This document shows, piece by piece, positions 1 through 11,850 of a DNA stretch of 64,000 nucleotides. This stretch comes from Phyto melanocephala (Eukaryota; Arthropoda; Insecta; Diptera; Rhinophoridae): the NCBI GenBank assembly GCA_941918925.1, contig OW799233.1:173642235-173706234 (forward strand), read 5' to 3'. The position numbers and the translations under genes were made by a program. The notes beneath the pieces were generated by a model. The model did not search any database. It was not told the origin of the DNA and saw only the letters and a program-made list of their open reading frames with translations. Positions within the stretch are counted from its first letter, which is position 1; each line of letters opens with the position of its first letter.

Positions 1-382
1 TTTAATTATTACAGGATGTAATTCTTTCTTTTAAGGGAAATCTATTTACAAAAATCATTTAAAAATTTATGCGTTCTTTTCTGAAAAAACGATCAAAACA
101 GACATAAGCAGTTGTTGAATATTTTCTAAAAAAAATAATGTTTGTTTAATTAAAATATTCTTAAATTTTAATTATGACCAAAAGAAATTATTTTATAAAA
201 AGTTTTATTAAAATATTGAACGCTAATACGCTACAGATGGATCACTCAAAATGTCTAACTTTAGATCCCTCTTGCCAGCATAACGAACTTTTTTAGGCAT
301 TTTAAGCCCTTAATTCCTGTAACATTAGGTTTCAGCAATGCGTTGCTAAGGCACACACAACAATTTCTTTATTTTAAAATCA

Positions 383-896
383 TTTGGCAACAGTGTTGCC
401 GTTTTCACTGCGATCGCAGTTTTTCACTGCGATTTGCCCGTCGTAGTTTACCCCTTTTTTTTGATTAACAACGCCTTAACATGAATTACCTCAAACGTGT
501 TTAACACGTAAGTCTGTAAAGGCTATAACACAACGAGATAAAATTGTCACCCTGTTAAAAATATAGCAGCTAGATGGCAACATTTTCTGCTGTTACGTTA
601 CGTTTCAGTTGACTGATTAGGTATTGAATTAAAATGTCAAAAATCCCGTTAGAAAAACATAAACAAACTATTTCGTGAAAAAATATTTTAATTAATTTTT
701 ATATTGTTTCGAAATGAATAAGTAAGTTGGCGTTTTAAAGAGGGCGAAAAAGTGTTAAAAAAGTGAAAAAAATTTTCTTTTTTTTTTCCAAACGAAAACG
801 ACATTTTTTTATTTCTCGTCACTGCGCTTCACTGCATTTTTTTTTTGTCGATTTCACTGCGAAAAAAAGTTGGTCGGCGGCAACACTGTTTGGCAA
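383..896. mobile_element. Non-autonomous hAT transposon (MITE) with 8-bp target duplication
   Basis: The element spans 391-888 (498 bp). Its ends are an 11-bp inverted repeat, CAGTGTTGCCG on the left and its complement on the right. It is flanked on both sides by the identical 8-mer TTTGGCAA (383-390 and 889-896). An 8-bp duplication and a TIR beginning CAG are hallmarks of the hAT superfamily. Just inside both ends are repeated copies of TTTCACTGCGA or its complement, typical of transposase-binding subterminal repeats. No transposase reading frame is visible inside, so it would have been moved in trans. Confidence 0.85.
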
Positions 897-1137
897 GCAT
901 TTTCGCGTTTTCAATCAATTATCAATTGGCCGCCTCCATTTTCTGATATAACAGTTCTGAGAAATGATTAAATATTAGACCCGAAACACCAACAGCATAG
1001 TGGCGGCCAAGATTTAAATTAAATTGTCTTATCAAGTAAATGCAAGACACTGTACTTTCGGATTTTAGCTGGAATCCGACATCTAGTTATATTTAAAAGT
1101 ATTTTTTATTTTATTTTTTTTAAGTCAATAATTAAGG

Positions 1138-1341
1138 GTGCCCCGGTGAACTAGTCAGTAGTGTGCTGGTCTGCTAGTTTGGGGGTTGCGGGTTCGATTC
1201 CAGCCAGAGACTCTGGACTTGTCTGCTTCTCTCTATTCTATTCAGCTGATTCAGGTATCACAAAGGGATCAATATAATGGACCCAAGTGAGCTGCATAAC
1301 AGCTGCCTGTTCTACCTTACGAAAGTCGAAAATAAAGTCTA
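1138..1341 (+). mobile_element. tRNA-derived SINE
   Basis: The left end resembles a tRNA gene with both internal RNA polymerase III promoter boxes: an A-box-like TAGTCAGTAGTG near 1152-1163 and a perfect B box GGTTCGATTCC at 1191-1201. A short palindrome (CAGAGACTCTGG) follows, then a non-tRNA body that ends near 1341. The same head occurs on the minus strand at 16408-16490, so it is a dispersed family rather than a single tRNA gene. The right boundary is approximate; I see no clear target duplication. Confidence 0.7.
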
Positions 1342-4300
1342 AATAGATTACCTTATGATGGCAGTACTGACCTTTCATTTAACTTCAGCAATTACCAATT
1401 TTTATTTTAGCTAAAATTTAACTTTTAGCAAAGCTTAAAAACAAAATTTATCTTATTTATAAATACCCTACAAGAAATGAATGACTGAAACTAACACATA
1501 CAAAATGTTTGTACTAACACTATTGTAGCAATTTAATATATAATTCCTGCTACAGGAAAAATAATCCGTATGCAAGAGAGAGACAAATAATGTATGTTGA
1601 TTTCTTGACGTTTAAAATTGGAAAATTATTGTGAAACATTTTTAATTCAGTGTAACAAAAAGTAATTTTTATTAAACAATTTGCAGTTCTTTCGACTAGG
1701 TTTTTTTTATAAAATATGTACTCAAGAAATAAAAGTAAGTACGAAAGGTAGCAGCCAAACATTAATATGTATATGCCTTTGCATATTCTCATAATTTTTA
1801 TTTTTAACAATTCCAGCCATAATATAAATGACGCTGATACCATGGAAAAGGATTAAATTGAGCCCATCCAGGAAGCAGTGAAATTAACGTATTAATGGTA
1901 ATAAGAAAGTCAATGTAATGAAATATATAATAATTAATAATATAAAAGATAATTAATTTTGTTTTATTGTACGAGTAAATTATATACCTGGTTAGCTTTT
2001 ACCGATATATACGTTAAGTGTGACTACTATTTATATTATTTTTGATTTGAAACAGCTGTAGTGTAAGTAGTCCAGATATATGTTTTGCAGTCGACAGAAC
2101 TAATAAGCAAGAGAAAGATGCAAAATCACATGTACACAAAAGTTTCAGTCATTTTTTTCACATTGCCCTTAAGAAACTAATAGAAACTTTAACCGATATA
2201 TCAGTCACTAATACCAGTCATATAACCGGTCAAATGACAGTCAATGTTCTTGTAGGGTAGTTTAATTAGGAGTAATTTTAACTCACATAACAGTATATCA
2301 TTGTTTTGAAATTAAAACCATTTTAAACTTTTATTTCCTAAAGCGATTTGTTAATATTTTTCCGTTATTGACCCAACTAATTATTTTGTAATAGACCCCT
2401 TTATCTTCATCAACATTTTCCAGATTTAGAGAGACAAACCTAACGTTGCGTAAAAATACACAAAGAAAATTGAAAATTTTAAACGCAAAAGAGTGAAAGA
2501 GACAGGTGAAAGTGTAGCTAGAAAATTTCCAAATTATTCTTGTTTAAAATAGCTCTACCCCAAAAAAGAGAGAAACCAAAAAAAAAAAACAATTAGTGAA
2601 AATAAAAATAACACAATTTGTCTTTAAACATTTTCATTATTATTTTTAAATTATGCACGCACACACAAGCCCAAACATTACAAACAAATTAGGGACATTT
2701 GAACATTTTAAATAGTTTTTCAAATTTTAATAAATATTATTTTAGAGTTTTAAGTTTTTTATTTAGGCCTGATGTTTAAATAAAATGTAAAAAGACATTA
2801 ACAGTTTAAAACAAAAACATGACTTAAACAAAAAAATATTGTATATACATATGTAAGTGTATGTATGTACAATCTACATATATTATAAAAATGTGCACTG
2901 CAATCGTATACATCATTTCCGCTTCCCTGAGTTCATGAATTATATTTTATATTATGCTCTTGAGGTGAATATTTGTTGCCCGGCTTAAGAGTGTTCGTTC
3001 TTAAAGTTGTTAAAAGAAAATAAAAAAACAACAACACAAATGCACCTACAAAGGTTTTCAACATTTAACCTGGTTTAAATTGGTGTAAGTGTGTTTGTGT
3101 GTTTAGTGTAAATCCCCCTGTTAACATTTTTGAACAGGTTCATTTCTGTGTATATAAAATGTTGCATTTTTTTCAACTATTACTTCCTTTTGTTTTAATT
3201 TTAAATTACAACTTGCAGTAGCACAAATGCCAAGCAGTACTTTGTTTTTGAAAAAAATCTTAAGAATTTTTATTAAAAAAATGTCATAAAACAAAAAAAA
3301 AAAAATTTATTCATACATTCTTCATATGTAAATTTTGTGTAAATTTTAAATAATAAAAATATTTGTTTCGACTGTAAAAGAAAAAACCAACAAGACAATA
3401 AAGATTTTATTTTTATTTTATGGACCAATGGTGTCTGGAAAAAAAACAATAATAAAAGCCCACGTTTTATAGTTTTTTATTTTTACAAATTATCACAGGT
3501 TTTTAGAAATAATGAAAACTTTTTGAATCAGAGCAATTAAGCAATTTATTAAGGAGTTCCGGTTATCAACTTTCAATAATGTAATTAAAAATATTTGAAA
3601 TATTTGAAAAAAAAAAAATAAAAATACACTTTACAAATTTTTAGAATGACGTGCTACTGAAAAATATTAAAAAAATTAATATACAGGCATTTAAACTGGC
3701 ATGAGTTTATGCCAGGCGCACAACTGAGACGAACGATGAAATTTTCGCCACGAAACAATCAACGTAATTTTAAAGCCTAAAAATATTTAAAAAAAATTTT
3801 GCTCTATATAACGAATGCCCAAAAAATAAAGCAAAGCCTATACACCAAACTGTGTTTAAGCAATTAAGACGTTGGAGTTCCGTTACTTCTTCTTTAAACA
3901 CTTGTTTTAAAACTAGCTGCCTTCAACTTTTTTTATTACAATTTAAGCTGTGAAAAAAATCAAAGAAAGAAAAGCTGACATTTTGGATTATTGTAAAAAG
4001 ATCTTAAAACTTTATGGAACTTAAGTGAAAAGTGGATTATCGAAATCATCAATATGTTCAATCAAGAAAATGCAAGCAAAAATTGTTCTTATTAATCTTC
4101 GATAATACCGCTAGTGAACCTCCTAAGCAACAATTAGTAGAAACTACTAGAGGTTGTAACATTTGGGCGATATTCATTCCTCCTAGTGTTACGCCGATTA
4201 TCGATGCGAACTTTTTATATCGATATAACATAAATAACGATATAACGAATGGGTCTAACGTTTACCGGGATTTGCCTGTTTAAACCAAAATGTTTGTTTT

Positions 4301-4524
4301 ACGAACAAGTTGGAAAGAAATATTTTGTTTAAAGATAAAATTAAGGCATTGTTAATTGAGTAGCCAGGGTTAAAATTAAAAAAACTTCCCAAATTTAAGA
4401 CTTATTTCATTATAAAACAACGTCCTCTTTTTAAAATGAAATAAATACCTTAAGAAGTTTTAAAAATTAATGAAGAAACTAATAATATTCTGGACGTCAA
4501 AGTTGGTTTTCAAGACGGCTCATG
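1342..4524. other. Non-coding AT-rich DNA, probably intronic
   Basis: There is no recognisable gene. The stretch is dominated by A/T homopolymers and short direct repeats. An 83-codon open frame at 4032-4283 has no recognisable domain and unconvincing composition, so I do not call it a gene. If the GATA gene reading is right, this lies inside the long intron between the transactivation exon and the zinc-finger exons. Confidence 0.5.
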
Positions 4525-4737
4525 TTATGTAAATTGAATCAAATTGTCTTTTTCAGGATTAAAATTAACACTGATAAATGTTAGATTCAAAGATTTGTTA
4601 TGAATCTTCCCATCATAGACTTTGTTAGGATCAAATATTTCTAAATTAGGACTGTTTGGTTGGTTAACGTGGTAGTTCACTGCACGCGAACAGTCAATTG
4701 GAGTCTGTATGACACCGTTTTGACAAGACCACATCAC
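4525..4737 (-). pseudogene. Possible carbonic-anhydrase-like fragment
   Basis: A 70-codon minus-strand frame contains NGVIQTPIDC followed by a stretch ending in LEIFDP. This recalls the NG..QSPI(D/N) signature and following LEF segment near the start of alpha-carbonic anhydrases. Nothing else of the enzyme is visible: no zinc-binding histidines, no further exons. At best it is a lone exon or a gene fragment carried by neighbouring transposable elements. The similarity is short and could be chance. Confidence 0.28.
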
Positions 4738-4746
4738 TCGTCATCT

Positions 4747-5125
4747 TCAATGTATCTCAGAATAGATCCAAAAGTAAGGGTAGTAGATCCACCCCGTGGC
4801 AGTGAGGTATCTCAGTAGATCATTCAGTCCAACTTCAGATATCGCAAAGAGACTAACCAGTACATGTTTGCCCAGAAGTCTGTGTTTTTTAGCCGCAGCA
4901 CATTTGCAGAGAAGGTGGAAAACCGATTCCTTCTTCTTCCTATCCAGACAGCTATGGAAGTTCGAGTCGACTTGAATGTTTGCCTAACATCCGGTGAACG
5001 GTCAATAATGAGGACGTAAACACTTTTACTTTCGAGTTAACTACTCAGGGTTCCTGCAATAACCCAATGTCCAGGTCCTCTTCAGCTAAGATCATCCGAA
5101 GGTTTTCTGTAGGACTGCATATTAT
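4747..5125 (-). mobile_element. Internally deleted non-LTR retrotransposon relic
   Basis: Two pieces of one ORF2-type polyprotein lie close together on the minus strand. The 5' piece (about 5103-5044) reads LRMILAEEDLDIGLLQEP, a form of the start of the apurinic-type endonuclease domain, ending in a stop. The 3' piece (about 4924-4747) reads FHLLCKCAAAKKHRLLG and continues open to a stop at 4747; the C, C and H residues match the C-terminal zinc-knuckle-like tail of I/LOA-type elements. The reverse transcriptase and RNase H between them are missing, so this is a dead deletion derivative. Confidence 0.6.
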
Positions 5126-5189
5126 CGAAATATAATTTTAAGGTGAACAACTAAAAAACGGACTGTTGTAAACTAAAAATTCATTGGGA

Positions 5190-5740
5190 GCTATCCAAGC
5201 AATTCCCAAACGTTTACTAGCAATAAGATTAATCGAAAAGCATTATGCGAACTGAAGCCGAGAGACCTTGAAAGGCGATTTTGCATTTTCAAAATGCTAT
5301 TTGAAAGCTATAAAAGACAATAATTTTCAAATCGAATCTTTAATTGCGTAAAAAAAATGGATCCAATACGATAATCTAAAGCGTAATAGATGGTATGTGA
5401 AGCCCGGCTAACCACCTATTATGAGCTGCTCATTTCAAGCGTGAATATCATAGGGAACTTGTACCAAATGCAACTGATTCGCTTGAAGCCAACGCCAAAA
5501 AAAAATACGACCAACCATGAAACTGTATTATTCAATAATGGCAATGATTGTCCACATGTTGCAATACCAACTAAAAACTATGTAGAAATAAGTGGTTTAG
5601 AAGTATTGCCTCACCCGCCTTATAGTCCAAACCTCGCTCCGACCGACTACTACTTGTTTCGATCGATGCAGCTCTTTCCGGAATATATTTCACTGCAGAA
5701 CAGAATATTTGGACACAAAAGATGAGCAGAAAGATAGCTA
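5190..5740 (+). pseudogene. Decayed mariner transposase
   Basis: The clearest part is an open frame at 5390-5725 with YYELL, then LYQMQL.RL, then PHVA followed by LPHPPYSPNLAPTDYYLF. This is the mariner core around the second and third catalytic aspartates; the usual HDNARPHVA has become NNGNDCPHVA, so the second catalytic Asp is not in its normal context. Upstream (5240-5390) the KKMDPIR and MVCEARL segments correspond to the WI.YDNPKRK..W.KPG region but contain stops. The N-terminal DNA-binding domain is not recognisable. It is an inactive relic with unidentified ends. Confidence 0.7.
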
Positions 5741-6019
5741 ACAATGGCTATTATTTATTCTACAAGTGTTTTAAAAAAGAAGAAGAAAAATCTATGTTAT
5801 ACACCCAATCAATTGCTATAGTCTTTAAGAATTTGGACAATACTTAGGTGTGTCATAATGTCCGTAAAAGCTATAACAATAAACGTTATGAGAAAAACTT
5901 TAAATTAGTTAAGAAAGTGTTGTGAAAATCCACCAGTGTAAACAGCCAGCGTTTGACCAAAGTCGTTTGTTTAAGCGTTGTCCAAAATTTTAAACTATTT
6001 TATCCCACTGATATACATT

Positions 6020-6480
6020 TTTTTTGAAGCTTTGTCATACAGCCGAAAAGGTGGAAAGTTTTTTCATTATAACTATAATTGTATTTCATGAAGTTATTAG
6101 TTCGTCAAATATTTTTCTCACTAAATTTAGTGTATTGCTCGCAATAAGACATGTGGCAACATTCAGCTGAACCACATGTCCACAGTAATAACAACTTCCA
6201 ATTGAGGCATGAACAAGTTCAGAGGCATGTCTTTATACTGCTTACCGTTGATGGTAACATTCTGAACATAGTTATTTGTGAAGATTTAATTCCACCGACT
6301 CATATTTAAAAAGCACAAAGCAGTGAGTTTTTTATGTTATGGAATTTCGCCAATGTCTTAAGAGTTATCATCGCTTCAAATGAGGCAATTCTGTTTACTG
6401 TTATAGCTATTTAACGAAAAGTTTTTTCCTCTGATTCACGATGAGATTGCTTCATTGGACCATGATTATCAAAATAAATT
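6020..6480 (-). pseudogene. Decayed Tc1/mariner-superfamily transposase, minus strand
   Basis: Minus-strand translation gives VQNVTINGKQYKDMPLNLFM followed by PQLEVV and DMWF near 6250-6160. After a frameshift come NVATCLIASNTLNLVRKIFD and a trace of the F.L.G..K motif near 6030. This order (NVTVNG..Y, DMWFQQDGATCH, ..DLL, PLD.FLWG) is that of the same transposase clade as the relics at 26.1, 34.2 and 51.7 kb. Several stops and frame changes show it is dead. It lies in opposite orientation to the mariner relic just upstream. Confidence 0.6.
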
Positions 6481-6689
6481 TAAACATTTTGGAAACGCTT
6501 CTCTAGCGTGAGTCTATATTAGGAATAAATCTTCAAACAAGTGAGAACTCTTAAGGAGCAGGCTTATTTGCTGAAACTCTAAAACATATATTCAGAGAAT
6601 ATATATTAGCCAAAAAAACTCTAAAAATATTTTTTTAGAGTTCTAATGATACAGATTTAGCTTAAGCGAATTCCAGAATAAGCTGCCGT

Positions 6690-7201
6690 TTTTTAAAAAA
6701 ATTTTAAAAAAATTTTTTAAAATTTTTTTTAAATTATTTTAAAATTTTTTTTTTTTAATTTTTTTTATTATTTTTTTTTTTATTTTTAATATTTTTTCTT
6801 TTTGTAAATTTTTCTTTTTTTGTATGGTTTTTACATATATTTATGTATGTATGTTGTTGTTGTAATTGTGTAAAAAACGAGGTGGTCGTGGTTTTTTGCT
6901 CATATCTCAGAAAGTTATTGGGCGATTGTGCTGAATTTCAATAGCGATTCATTCCTGAATATTTCCAAGAGATTGATACCATACAGAGATCTGAGGAACA
7001 TATAGTTGCTTCTAAAAGTTGATTTCAACCAACACACGGACAGACGGGCAGACGGACAGACGGTCAGGGCTTAATCGACTCCTCTATTCATAAGCTTTCA
7101 GAAAATATATACTTTATGGGGTCGGAAATGAAAATTGTAGAAATTACAAACGGAATGACAAAGCTATATATACCCTTGTGCACCACAGGTGAAGGGTATA
7201 A
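6690..7201 (-). repeat. DINE-1/INE-1-like (Helentron-associated) repeat, subfamily 2, truncated
   Basis: In minus orientation the repeat starts near 7201 with TATACCC, a short stem (CACCTGTGGTGCACAAGGG) and GGGTATATA. Conserved blocks follow: TCCGACCCCATAAAGTATAT, a CTGTCCGTCTG-type block, TTGATTTCAAC..., GAGATATGAGC, a CATACATACATA microsatellite and a long A-rich core (T-rich as printed, 6690-6830). The Drosophila INE-1 consensus, as I recall it, has the same order (TATACCCG...GGGTATA, TTTCCGACC..ATAAAGTATAT, CTGTCCGTCCG, GAGATCTCAG). The 3' terminal hairpin is missing. It is nearly identical to 59190-59528. Confidence 0.75.
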
Positions 7202-9622
7202 AAATACAGGAAAACAAATTGTTAACCCAAACCCGAATCTGTGATATTTCATTACTCTACGTCATTAGTATTGCAGTTTTTTTATTTTGTTCGATGCCAA
7301 ATGTGGCATTTCATACATTACTTCTCTTACATTAGAATGCATAACTGGTATTAATGGAAGGATTTTGTCTATTTTCATTATTAAACATTAATGAGAAGTA
7401 TTTTAGTGAAATTTTAATTCCTAAAACTTTTTTATTTAAGTTATATGCTGATTTTATCAGATGGACAGACGATTGGACATTGCGAATTTGAATCAACAGA
7501 GTTGCGTTTATTGCATTGGATTTCATGCTTTACTACTTTTAGTGGTAGGGGATAAAATATTGCATTATCGCTCCTACTATTCAGTGGTAGTGGAAATTTT
7601 GTGCAGTGGATTTCAAATCCATTTCCACTAATTAAAATTAGTGCACTAAATTCAATGTAATAAACCCATCTCTGTAAAACAAAAAAGCTCTTACGAGAAT
7701 TATTAATCCTGTTGTTGTAAACAATAATAAAGTCAATTTCAAGTTGAACCTGCTTTAACTAAATGACACGTAAAATGTGACAAATGTTTTTTTCATAAGT
7801 AGTTCCAAATTCTAAGCAAGAATACCACTTTGATCGTGAATTAAAAAAAAACAGGGGAAAAATTGTCACATTTTGAAGAACTATTTAAAAGAAAAATATT
7901 TAATAATGGTTTTTATTTTAGCAATTGATTTTGAAATAGTTCTTGGATTCGAAAATGCACTTCACTCGACTAAATTGGAGTATTTTTCCACTATTCTTAA
8001 ATGCTAAGAAATATTTTTTAAGAAGATTAAAGATTGAATATAATAATTTAAATAATGCAGCTATATTTAAGTTTTTGAGGAAATAATTTTTTGAAAACGT
8101 TTTTAAAACAAAAATTTTCAAAATTTTATTAAAATTTCCACATTGTTTCGATTATTAATTTTTGTCTTCTTTTATATCAAACTTGTTTATTTTTTTTGTA
8201 ATAACAACCCTTAAAATATTTTTTTGTATTAAAACTATATTTTATTACATGTTTTAAGACACAAACAAGTGGTGTCCACTGTGAATTTTTATGATTTTGA
8301 CCATACAAAAAAATAAAACAAACAAAAAATCAGTAAAAAGCAAATAAACCATAATAGAGACCATAAAACTTTAGTGGGAGGGGGAAGTTGGTGAAGTAAA
8401 GTGCACAGATATAAAAATAATCCTAGAACTACACTTTAGTTTTAGTTTCTTTTTATGACATTTTTGTCATTCTTTTTTTTTTTTTTTTTTTTTGTGACAA
8501 GTATAAAACAATTCATGTGCTTTTTTTATAATACGTATGTAGGTGTATACAAATATGTGTATAAAACCATGACATTAAATGACAATAAAGTTTGTATTTG
8601 TGCTTGAATAAAAAAGGAGCTGGCATTGTAAAGCTTTCAACAAAATTAATCAGAATTTCTTGTAGTGGAAGTTGTTGTGAGTATGAAAAATTAAAATAAA
8701 AAATGCGTGTACTCCAAGTTGTCCTTTAGAGGGTTGTTTAGTGCAACGTAAAAAATATTGTTATTATTATCACAAAAATATGTTTATTTCTAAATTTTTT
8801 TGTTTTATATTAAAATTTACCATGTGTTTATTATATTCTTTTTTGTGTAATAATTTAAACCATCCTTAAAAGTATGTATGTAAATATAGTTTGTTTATAA
8901 ATTAAGCAATTAGGCAAAAAGCAACACAAAACATAATTTGTTTTATAAGTTGTTAACATCCCAAAGATAATAATATAATTTGCCCCTGGAACAAAAGAAG
9001 TCATTAAATTTGTTAGAAAAAAAAAACACTAACACTAACAATTGTTATACATATTTAGTTTTTGAAAATGTGTAACAAAAAATTAATTTTTATATTTTTA
9101 ATTTGTTTAGAAAAATCTAAGTTGTTTAAGGATTTTTTATTAAAAATGATTTTGCTTTTACATTTTGTATCTAGTGCTGAGTTGGGATTCACGCTTTTCT
9201 TTATTTTTTTCTCTCTATTTTCCTGTTTTTACTCTTTTCTTGGTATGAAATGAGACTCGGCTAATAAATCAGTGCGTTAATGATGTTTATGCTGGGCAAG
9301 AGGTTTCTGTTATTGTTTTTAGTTAAGGCCTTATTTTTATTTGTTTTATTAGAATTTTTAGGTTGTTACTTAGTGTTTGTTGTCTCCTGTAACATTTATG
9401 TTGTTCTTATTTTTCTCGTTAACGTACGTGAGTGCGTCTGTTGCGATCGTTGTCGTTAAAGAGTATGTGAACGTTGCATGTTGATGCTTAGTTTTATTAA
9501 GTGTATAAATTTTTGAACGCATGCTTGTTAGTTGTTCAAAAATATTTGACCTTTTCTTTTTAAGTACTTGATATTGAGCAGAAGTGAAAAGGTATTAGAA
9601 CTTTATACCCGACTAATATTAT
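7202..9622. other. Non-coding AT-rich DNA
   Basis: No gene is recognisable. The stretch contains a T run of about 20 bases near 8475-8494, ATGT-rich segments near 8530 and 8875, and several short frames without domains. It probably belongs to the long GATA-gene intron. Confidence 0.5.
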
Positions 9623-10371
9623 TATACCCTTCACACAGTGAAAAAGGGTATATATAGGTTTGTCATTCCGTGTGAAATTTCTACAATTTTCATTTCCGAC
9701 CCCATAAAGTATATATTTTCTGAAAGCTTATGAATAGGGGAGTCGATTAAGCCCTGTCAGTCTGTCCGTGTGTATGTTGAAATCAACTTTTTGAAGCCCC
9801 CCGACATAGGTTGGACCCGGGTAAGGTATTAAAATATCAGAAATATTCGGGAGTAGATCGGTATTGAAAATCAGAAACATCGGTACGTAAACAACTGAGA
9901 TATGAGCAAAAACCCACGACTACCTCAATTTTTTTCCACAAAAACAACATTACAACAACAACATACATACATACAAACGTGTATACTGGTTAGAGAAAAC
10001 GTGGCATCGAATCCCAACTGAGCCAAAAAAAAATTTTTTTTAATTTTTTTAAAAATTTTTTTTTTTATTTTTTATTTAATATATTATTTATATTTTTATT
10101 ATTTTTTTTTTAATTTTTTTTATTTTTTTTTTAATTTTTTTTTAATTTTTTTTTGTTTTATATATGTATATTATATATATAATAATTTTTTTTTTAATTT
10201 TTTTTTTAAATTTTTTTTTAAATTTTTTTTTTTTTTTTGTTTTTTTAACATACATACGTGTACGTATTTCATATGAGATGAATGGTGATACAAGCAACTG
10301 TTATTGCATGACTACACGTTGTGTAGGGTATATAAGATTCGGCATGCCCGAATATAGCACTCTTACTTGTT
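9623..10371 (+). repeat. Full-length DINE-1/INE-1-like repeat, subfamily 1, plus orientation
   Basis: This is the best complete copy (about 750 bp). It begins TATACCCTTCACACAGTG, which pairs with AAAAAGGGTATATA as a 5' stem. The INE-1-like blocks follow, then a CATACATA microsatellite, a tRNA-like motif (10001-10024) and a T-rich core (10026-10245). It ends GGGTATATAAG + ATTCGGCATGCCCGAAT + ATAGCACTCTTACTTGTT. The terminal near-palindrome followed by CTTGTT parallels the 3' end of Drosophila INE-1. No protein is encoded; such repeats are thought to be spread by Helentron rolling-circle machinery. Confidence 0.85.
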
Positions 10372-11399
10372 AATTGTATAACTTTGTTTTTATACACTCA
10401 AACTTACAGGTTTTCAAACTTTCAAATAATAATAATTTTAGTTTTTTTTATAACAGCTTTGTTTCTAAAAATTTAAAAATACCTTGTAGACAAAAAAAGG
10501 GATTTTACAACTCGACATTGACATTTACGCATTGGCGTAGGCACAATTTTTTTTCTGGGAGTAGCAGAAGCTTAACGATTATTTTCTAGGAAGCAAAATC
10601 TTATACTGAGTTAATTTTATATGATTGTTAAATGTAAACAGCTATTTTTTCAAATCCAGGGGAAAATGCACCCCCACAATGGTCTAGTTACGCCCATGCA
10701 TTTAAGCGGTTTTAAAGTTATCACTTTGTTAATGAAATGCTTTGCCGCTGTTGTCAAAATATTTATTACTTATATTCTAAGCCTGTTAAACTAATTGAGA
10801 ATTGTAAAAAGTTTTGTATTTGAATGGATTCTAGCAAATTTCGCAACAAGAAATTGTATTGTGTGTGTGAATGTAAACAAAATATTAAATCATTACTAAA
10901 ATACCAGGTTTTACTGGGCGATTTAAAGAAATCTATAAAAATAAAAAGCAAATATTGTTCGTTAGTAATTGCAACACTTAAAACAGCTGCATCGATTTCG
11001 CTATTTTTTTAACCCCAACTTAAGTTTCTACTGAAAGAAAAATTGGCCACGCCTGTTTTTTTTTATGCAAACTCTAAGAACGGTTGAACCGTTTAGTTTT
11101 GAATAATACATGAGGCTTAAGGATGCTTCTTACGGATATTTGTTCTTAAAATTTTTAGTAAGCGTGACTCCTTCCATACAAAATCAATAGTTTTTGGCAC
11201 ATATCCAGAGTACTGTATTACCTCAAGTCATAAACATTCGTGTGGAGTATTTTAATAATAGTTTGCATAGTTGAGCTTAAATGAGCTGCAAAATAAAAGT
11301 AGGCGTGGCATCTTCAATATAAATAAAACATATTTTATAAGATATTTAGAAAACTAGTACATCTATAATCTTAAAACTTTGTTTGCTTTACTTTAATGC

Positions 11400-11850
11400 T
11401 TTTTTTTTTGTCTTTATCGAACCGAAAATCGATACGATCTGAGCAGGGGAAGTGCTACCCCCTATACAAAAAAGTCATTGTATGACATATTTCAAGAAAT
11501 TAATAGCCTTTTTAACGATGTCGAAAAAAACCCAAGCGAAATTTTCATTCATACAAATACGTTGAAAACAAAACAAATTATTAGTTTTTGTTGTTGTTTT
11601 TAATATATTTGTAAGAATGAAAATTTCGTTCTCATTTAGATAAAGAGGCAGTAATTATAATTTGAAAAAATCGAGAGGATCAAACTAGAAGGAGTGTCAC
11701 CCCCTATACAAAGAAAAATTATTTTATGAAATATCTGTGGAACTATAAGTGTTATAGGCTTTAAATTCTGTACAATTGGTTGTGATATCAGTTCACTTTT
11801 ATGGGCGCAAGAGCGATGGAATTAGGGTTGGGGACGTAGTACCCCGTGAA
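11400..11850. repeat. Degenerate direct repeat with a 23-bp inverted repeat
   Basis: The motif ACCCCCTATACAAA with similar flanks occurs near 11457 and again near 11701. Both copies are followed by TATGA.ATAT and then a GCCTTT or GGCTTT segment, giving a repeat period of about 245 bp. A third weaker copy may lie near 11838. Between the units, 11537-11559 and 11606-11628 form a 23-bp inverted repeat with a single mismatch and a 46-bp loop. No protein is visible; it looks like an old satellite or transposon interior. Confidence 0.5.

Noticed and set aside
1138..1215. A functional tRNA gene
   Set aside because: Boxes A and B are present, but no convincing cloverleaf was found and the segment recurs as a SINE head at 16.4 kb.
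10530..10700. Possible small MITE bounded by GGCGTA and TACGCC
   Set aside because: Only 6-7 bases match reliably and no target duplication was found.
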